A stretch of 64,000 nt of DNA, taken from positions 1,550,001 through 1,614,000 of the forward strand of contig JANTQA010000072.1 in the NCBI GenBank assembly GCA_027625915.1, given 5' to 3'. Position 1 is the first letter of the stretch; each line of letters starts with the position of its first letter. Under the pieces are notes generated by a model. The model saw only the letters and a program-made list of their open reading frames with translations, did no database searches and was not told the origin of the DNA. Both the position numbers and the translations under genes were made by a program. Of this stretch, positions 57,154 to 64,000 are shown in pieces. Source of the stretch: Anaeramoeba flamelloides (Eukaryota; Metamonada; Anaeramoebidae).

Positions 57154-57698
57154 ATAAACCCCATTCCAAAAATTTGGGCACACCCAAAATCAAAAATATG
57201 CAAAAAAAAAACTCGATTTATTATATTTTTCCAAATCAAATATAAAACCACATTTAAGTTAACATATTATTATTATTTTTATTGGTAATCATTTTCATCC
57301 AAATAAAATAAAAAAAAAAATAAAACGTTAAAAAAACAAAATTGGTGTGTCCAAAATAATGAAATTAGCGGAGCAAATAATGTATTGGTAAATTTGTTGA
57401 TATTTCACCAACAATTGTTGATCGATCAAATGATAAGACACCATCAGCTAATTGTATGTTGATTTTTCAATTTAACAAACTCAACACTAAATCTTCTATC
57501 ACCCATTTAAAAAAAATTTCCAGATCTCAGGAAAACAGATGACGTAACTGGAAAAAAGGAAATGAAAACAAAACAAAAAGGAGAAAAAATGAAATAGTAG
57601 TTCGTAAAATCAAAAATATTTACAAATTGAATGTAAAGTGTGGTATTTTTATTCTTTCAACTGTTTAAACTGTGTCCAAATTTTTGGAATTTAGTTTA
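57154..57698. mobile_element. Tc1/mariner-type MITE, about 545 bp
   Basis: Inverted termini AAACCCCATTCCAAAAATTTGGGCACA (left, quoted in part: CCATTCCAAAAATTTGG) and TGTGTCCAAATTTTTGGAATTTAGTTTAT (right, core CCAAATTTTTGGAAT). The left end abuts a (TA)n run and the right end TATA, consistent with TA target sites. No transposase frame. A TGTGTCCAAA motif also occurs internally near 57344. Confidence 0.7.
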
Positions 57699-59019
57699 TA
57701 TTTTGGATAAACTTTGAATTGTAAATTAAAGTTAGATTCCAGAATTAAAAAAAGATAATGAGATGAAATTTTAACCCATTTAAATTTCAAATACCAGTAT
57801 TAAGAATATTTCAGCAAATTTAAAGTAATGCTGAGCATTGGCAGTTTTAAAAAAGTGTGATTAAAAAGTTTTCATAATACCTATAAAATAGTTGGTGAAC
57901 TTATACCAATTTCAATTACTTTTTTTAGAAACCATTTCGGTCACGCTTTTTGAAAATGAATATTATAGCATTGAAAAAAATACCTGAAATTAAAATAAAT
58001 CCCTGGAACCATTTTTAATTGTTAATATTCGGGAAATTGTTACTTCGTATTAGGAAAATTATTGGTAATTTTATTTTGATTCAAATCCTTTTGATAACAA
58101 AACAAATTTTTTATGAGCTCTGTAAATAAACCTATCTAAAGTTCATTAAAGTGATTCATCAATAGAACACTCATTTAATTGTTTGATAACCCAAGTAGAT
58201 TACCTATTTCAAAAAAAAATAGTTTTTTCTAGAGGTTTGCTCTGAATTTGGAAAATGATAATTTTTATCCTTGTTTTTTGATTGGCCAAATATTATTATT
58301 CACATTCTAATAAGTGGGTGAGTTATAATTTTAAATTTCTTGATTCTTAAATAAAAGAAATTATTAAGCAATGACAAAACAATTTTACCTCGATACTTAA
58401 TAATTAAAAATCGAGTCAATGAATTATTTTCATGTAAGGTATTTATTTCAATTCTGTAGATTTTTTTCACTTTATTTATTCAAAAATCTGATTTCAGTCA
58501 TGAAACAAAAAGGTTTTGAATACAGTTTTGTGTTTCACTAAAATACTTTTTATAGCGAAAATGAATCTGGAAAGCTTTTTGTTTCATGGAAATTATTAAT
58601 TCCGTGGAACTAGGCTTTTTTACAAATCTTTTTTTTTTTATTTTGTTTTTGGTTCTGTTTAAGAATTAAAAAGCATTTTTAAAACGTTTTTCCAACGTTT
58701 GTTTTGGGTGTGTTGTTCTTTTTTTAATTTTTTTTGTTTTTGATTTTGGAAATTAAAAATTAAGAAAAAAATAATTTTGGTTTTAATTTCTTGTTGGAGT
58801 TGAAATTTTTGAGATTTGGTACAAAACACAATTGTTTTTTTTTAAATAGAAGATCCTTTTAACAAAAAAAAAAAAATTTGTTGAAGAAACACAAAAAAAA
58901 ACAAAAAATAAATAAAAAAAAAAATAATAAAAAAATGAAAAAGAAAAGAATTATTGTTTTTTGGTGTGGTGTCTTTTAAAAGCAAAAAAAAAAAAAAAAC
59001 GACAAAATGTGATAATTAC

Positions 59020-59238
59020 AAAGTCTGTCTTTTGGTTTGGGTTTGCACTTCTTTGCAACAATTCCTTTGCAAGTAAGGTGTGTCCTTTAGAGCAAGCGAT
59101 AAACAAAGGAAACATACCTCCAATAGATTCGTTGATTTGAACAAATTTCTGATCTAAAAGGCTTTGGACAGTTTTAAAATTTGAGTCGTTGAGTGCTTGT
59201 AAAAACTGTGTTTTGTATTGTTGTAAAACTTGAGTCAT
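59020..59238 (-). CDS. ankyrin-repeat / BTB protein, exon 1
   Basis: The ATG at 59238 (MTQVLQQYKTQFLQALNDSN) begins 73 codons that end in phase 0 before GTAATT at 59019. The stretch holds one and a half ankyrin repeats (GGMFPLFIACSKGHTLLAKE, LLQRSANPNQKTDF). An in-frame upstream ATG at 59325 adds only a Lys/His-rich low-complexity segment, so the inner start is preferred. Unspliced, the frame degenerates into a Phe-rich tail. It joins exon 2 at 53757. Confidence 0.8.
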
Positions 59239-60018
59239 TTTGGATTTCTGTTGTGTGTGTTTGTGTATGTGTTTCTTCTCTTGATTCTTTCTTCTTATTG
59301 ATTTATCAAAAGTCAATAGAATCAAAATTTTAATATTAGTTCTTTTGTTGTGGTAATTTACTCCAAAAGATCAAGGAAAAAGATATCTTTCTGAAAACTA
59401 TCGGAAACAACCAAGAATTTAATCAAACAAAACCGAACACTTTTGCCCGAAGAAAATAAAGTCTAGTTTCTCAAAAAAGATTTAACAAAAAATGGAAACA
59501 TTCCAACAAAATTATACAATTGTAAAAAGTTGTCTTTGTACAATGAACTTATTTGGATTTTTAAAACTATTTCAAATGTGATAGGAAGAAATTTTTCAAC
59601 AAAAGCACTACTGAAAAATTATTTTAAAAATTTGAAAAGAGAAATTCATACCTTTGTTCTGTTTTTTCATGGAGAGGAATCCATAAATGAAGGACTTTTT
59701 AAAATTTCTTTATTTTTGAAAAAAATCCTACAATTGTGAAAAAAAAACGAATAAAGATTTTTATGTTTTTTGGATAAATATTGGGTTTTAATTTGGATAT
59801 TTTAAAAACACTCAAACTCTTTTGTTGTTGAGTAAAAAAACTTTTTGTCAATTGATCAATAACTAAAAAAAGGAATTATTTTTTCACCTCTTAATTTTTG
59901 GAGTTACAACTAATCTAAATATTTTCAGATAAGAAAAAGAATTCAATGTTGTTAAATTGTAAATTCTTAAAATAGTTAGCTTGTTTTTTTGAAGAAACTT
60001 TTATTAAAAAAAAATGAG
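59239..60018. other. upstream region of the ankyrin-BTB gene
   Basis: Presumed promoter and 5' UTR. The plus-strand frame at 59530-59739 has no recognisable domain. Confidence 0.4.
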
Positions 60019-61128
60019 TTAAGGGACTAGTCTTCTACGACAACAAGGCACAATTTTAAAATATGTTATTGTTGGTATTCTCTACTTACAAATTTTGGAG
60101 ATCCCAAGTGTCTAAAAATTCTGATCAACTACGAAAGCCATAAAAGAAAATTAGTTTAGTGAGATCAATTTGTTTTTTCCATTTTTTATGAAAAAGAAAA
60201 CTATTAAATTCATTTTATTTCTCACAATTTATCTAGTTTTTACCCCGTTTATTGTAATTTTGATCATTATTATACTATAACATTTCTTTGTTACCAGTAA
60301 TATTAATATAATGATTTTTTTTCTTTTTTGAGATAAAACTTTTTGTTAATCAAAAAATTGATATATTCAACGGATTAAAAAATAATTGTATTTTTTTAAG
60401 AATAGTGGTTATAATAATCAAAGTTTTAAAGTCAGGTAAAAATTTTACTCTGAAATTTTGTTTTTGTATTAAGACAAAATTCGATTTTTCAAAATAAAAA
60501 TTTCTTCAAGATATTTGGGAATTAGTTAATTTTATCCTCAAAATTCAAAATTAATTTTTTTCTGGCAAAAATTAATTTAATTGTTATAAAGATTCTTGTG
60601 AATAAGACCAAACAATTTGTTAAAAAAATTTTTTTGTAATTTTTTTTTATTTTTTGAAAACCAGAAAACAACTTTTTCAAAACCTTGAAGAAAAATTTTT
60701 TTTTTGCATAATAGATCTCAATTTAATTGATAAACTGTATTTAAGCTTCTACCAAATATCCATTTATTGAATCGCCTATACTTCATTTAGTTTTATTGGC
60801 TGAGATTTGAATTGGAATATTAATCAAAGAAAAAGAAACCTAAGAAAAATTTTCTTTCGAAATCAATACTTTCCAACATAAAACGAAAAATATGTTTTCC
60901 CATTTTCAAGAATTAACTTAATTGTTAAACAAAATAATATGTTACTTTTTTTCGTTTTATATTGGAAACATGTAAATTTTGAATTTCAAAAAAGAGACTC
61001 AAATCAATAAATTGTTTAAATGAGTCTAACTCATCCATTTCAGAAGTGGAAACATAAATTACAAAAAAAAAAGTTTTCAAGATCTGGGCAAGATTTCATT
61101 TTATTTTTAAAAATGACTACTCCCTTAA
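60019..61128 (+). mobile_element. TTAA-flanked inverted-repeat element, 1.11 kb
   Basis: Begins TTAAGGGACTAGTCTTC and ends GACTACTCCCTTAA. The right half has a minus-strand copy at 46748-47415. The left end (ACAACAAGGCACAA...TATGTTATTGTTGG) resembles the left end of the 12.8-kb element. No ORF. Confidence 0.8.
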
Positions 61129-62951
61129 TCTAATTATTTTTAAAGTTTTTATTTGAACAATTTGTAAAAAAAAAAAAGAAACATTAACAAAAGATAAACA
61201 CAATTTTTTGTTGTTAATTTTCATAGAACCTGAAAATCAAAAGTAAAAACAATTAAAAGAAGAAAAAAATATAACTTCAAATAGTAATCCATTTTATCAT
61301 TTTCATTTAAACAACAAAAAAGATTAACACTGCATTTTCTTATCAAAAAACCAGAGTGGTTGTGGAAATCTCAAAAATATTCAATTTTTTTTAACAAATT
61401 TTTACTAAAAGATCAATCAAATAAAAAAACCTAAGACAAAAAGATAGTTTTATAAAAAATATGATTTGCTTTGCCCTCTATTTTGTCTTTGGATATTTAT
61501 TTTTTCTTTTATTTTTAGATCTTACTTGCAGAATCATTTTTAGTAAGATTTCCAATTAAAAATTGGGTTGAATTTTTTTTCCAATTATAGTTAGTTTGAA
61601 ATAGTTTCAAAATGGAATATCGGCAGTTAATAAAAAAAATATCAAATAAATATTTTAATACTATTATTTTTCCATTAAATTATTTTGAATTTAGTTTTTT
61701 TTTGTCTAAAAAAGAATTTTTTTTTTTTGTGATTTTTTTTTTATAGAAGGAAAGGTAGAGAAGAATAAAAACCATCAAATATATGATTCGAATTATAAAA
61801 AGTGTTACAGAAGACAAATGGTGTTTTTGTTGTGGTTTCGCTTTTTTGGCATTAACTTTTAGAGAATATAGTAACCTGTATTATACTGTGATAAACTGGT
61901 GTAAATTGTTGTATTACACAAACTAGGCAAAAACGATGATACGTATTTAGATATTCTCAAAATAATTAACATAAAAAAAAAGAAGTTAACAACGACCCAT
62001 TCAACGGTTGGGGTGCCAAATAGAACTTTAAAAATAAGTTTATATTTTTTTTTTTATTTTTATTCTCGCTTATTTTAGAAAACTAAATTGAGTTAAAAAA
62101 ACTTCTATTGACTGTAATTAAAAGTTTCTTTTGACGACTCTTTGAATTGGGATTCACAAATTTAAACACTTCTAAATTCCGACTTTAACAGATTAAGGGT
62201 TTTTGTATACTTTACATTTGCTAATAATTACCCTTTCTTGCTTATTTCTTACTTTACTTTCCCCTTTCTTCAGCAGAATTGTAAATATGGAATTTTGTAA
62301 AAAATATATTTTCTAATTTTCAAGATAAATAAAGGGTCTCTTGAATTTATCCAAATTTTGGTAATATTAAACAAATAACCCGTTTTTATTTTGGAACTCA
62401 AAGTAGTTTTTTATATAAAATCATTTGGTAAATGTCAATATTTTGTTTGAAAAATGATTTTTTTAAAAAAATTAAATATTTACATTCAACAATCAATTTT
62501 TTGATTAAAATTATTATTATTCTATTAAGACAATCTGATATTTTATTTACTGGTGCCGATTTTTGAATAAATATATAGGAATCTTAATTTATCTCTAAAA
62601 TTGTAAAAACTCTAATTTTTACAACTTTCTTATTGATTCTTATGTATTTATTCAAAATTCCTATGATTTTCTTTTTTTAAAGGGGGGTGGGAACTGGCTA
62701 CATTTATTATAGCCAGTATAAAAAACTCTCAAAAGGGTTTATAGTTTCGGGTAAGTCGGTGATAATTATATTTAATCAAAACTCTTGATAAACCATAAAT
62801 ACCCCTAAAGTCCCTTTTTTCACTCTTTTTTTCAAATAAATCGCCAATTTCTCTAAACTTAAATATTTTTTTATTTTGATTTTGTAAAATTAGATATTTA
62901 TGTATAATTTGAAGGCCTTTTTATTATATAAAAAATGCTCTCTTTTAAATA
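61129..62951. other. AT-rich intergenic region
   Basis: No gene is recognised. A small hairpin ACTGGCTA...TAGCCAGT lies at about 62693-62717. Confidence 0.45.
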
Positions 62952-63113
62952 CAGTCGATTTCATATTTAATGTATAAACTTCGAAAGAAAAGTAAGGCAC
63001 AATAAAAATTCTAAAGTAAATCACAAATTCCCGATTCTAGTAAAATAATTTGGAATTTTTATTGTACTTTGATTTTTGTTAGAAGTTTGTACATTAAAAA
63101 TGGAGTCCGTGGT
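62952..63113. repeat. diverged copy of the CACGGGTTCC foldback element
   Basis: Shares AAGGCACAATAAAAA, GATTCTAGTAAAATAATTTG and TAAAAATGGAGTCCGTG with the perfect palindrome at 38.8-39.1 kb and keeps weak inverted ends. It is shorter (about 162 bp). Confidence 0.7.
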
Positions 63114-63193
63114 GATTTTATGATATATTTAAATTGTTTGTTTGATGTTTATCTTACAATGTATCTTTATCAGAATATTTACAAACACGCGCA

Positions 63194-63228
<35 letters not shown>

Positions 63229-64000
63229 TTTATTTAACAAATAGATAAAAATTCAATACAAAATAAATAATATGATAAGGGTATAAATGATTTTTTAAAC
63301 ATCCAAATATCTTGGTAAAATTCTCATTGCATTTAAATTTTTGTCTTAATTAGTCCTATTAAGGTATAATTTGTGAACATTAAAAAAAAAAAAAAATCAT
63401 CACTTTTAAAACTTGTTAAAATTAGTAATAAAATAGAAAAAAAAAATTCATCTCTGTAATTTAATTAATGTAACATTAAAAAGGGATAAATTGGTATAAC
63501 ATCCAATAAATGGCTGACAATAATTTTTTTTCATAAATAATTTTGATAGGATTTGGTTGAATATATATAAATTTTTTTAAAAAATGACCCTTTTTTGGTA
63601 AAATGTCAAAAATATTCCATTTATTCTGAAATATATATATATATATATATCAAAATATAATATTATAAAAACTTTTAGTGCCACTAATACTTCATTTAGT
63701 CTTTAATATTTTATTTTTTCTTCTATTAAATGGTTTTACTTTTGGTTTTCTTCCCATTTCTCTCATTATCTCAAGGGTTTTAAGAACTAATTTTTTCAGG
63801 TGAAAAGAGTGTAAGTGTATATAAAGCGTGCTTAAAAGATTTATATTTGATATCGATTTAATTAACATGTTGAAAATTTCATTTTGTCAAAAATGGGAAA
63901 TTTTCAACAATTCCAAACAATTAACCTGGTTTACATCGATAAAGATCTGTAACAATAATTGATTTGACTATTTCATAATTTCCATTTCAAATAGTTTAAC
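63114..64000. other. AT-rich flank with (TA)n tracts
   Basis: TA microsatellites lie at about 63197-63225 and 63630-63650. No gene is seen to the end of the window. Confidence 0.6.

Larger units (their letters stand above)
53758..59019 (-). other. 5.26-kb intron of the ankyrin-BTB gene
   Basis: Starts GTAATT (59019) and ends TTTTAG (53758), phase 0 on both sides. It holds the GTTAGGTTTT repeat block (53.98-54.80 kb) and a Tc1-like MITE (57.15-57.70 kb). The rest is AT-rich with no supported gene. The 5' exon was assigned because it ends ANPNQKTDF and the 3' exon resumes NNFPLYITAKKGN, which together complete an ankyrin repeat. Confidence 0.75.

Overview
The window looks like nuclear DNA of an AT-rich, intron-bearing eukaryotic microbe, most likely an amoeboid protist. 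The evidence is very AT-rich flanks with long homopolymers, spliceosomal introns with GTAA...TAG ends, the standard genetic code in host genes, and a protein set typical of amoebae: a divergent actin, a DOCK-family Rho GEF, an ankyrin-BTB protein, a PX protein and a B-box zinc finger. I lean towards an Anaeramoeba-like lineage, but this is inference; no rRNA or other taxonomic marker is present.

Layout. 1.3-2.9 kb (minus): a divergent actin whose reading frame continues upstream and can be spliced to a B-box zinc-finger exon. 2.9-10.9 kb: no convincing gene, several foldback elements. 10.9-12.4 kb (plus): nascent polypeptide-associated complex alpha in two exons. 12.4-17.4 kb: a TTAA-flanked element and a 5'-truncated LINE with a target-site duplication. 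17.45-20.4 kb (minus): an NHE-type Na+/H+ exchanger with a very long tail. 20.4-24.4 kb: two tandem copies of a 1.2-kb element. 24.5-25.7 kb (minus): an ER membrane thioredoxin/PDI-like protein. 30.45-37.3 kb (minus): a DOCK-C/D (zizimin-like) GEF with a separate first exon. 40.7-46.4 kb (minus): one gene with a PX domain and a ThuA/class I glutamine-amidotransferase-like domain, split by a 4.5-kb intron. 48.6-49.9 kb: a Tc1-like DNA transposon. 51.96-59.24 kb (minus): one ankyrin-repeat/BTB gene split by a 5.26-kb intron. 59.3-64 kb: repeats only.

How the parts relate. Actin, the DOCK GEF (Rho/Rac/Cdc42 activation) and the PX protein (phosphoinositide binding) would suit cytoskeleton and membrane dynamics; the NHE and the PDI-like protein act in membranes or the ER; NAC acts at the ribosome. 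Nothing suggests an operon or a functional cluster. Six of seven genes lie on the minus strand.

The most useful result is gene structure. Joining exons across large gaps on phase, splice-site and homology grounds turns several apparent fragments into two giant-intron genes and restores the N-terminus of the DOCK protein. Much of the rest is made of short inverted-repeat elements, including a family bounded by TTAA-GGGACTAGT, some of them inside introns.
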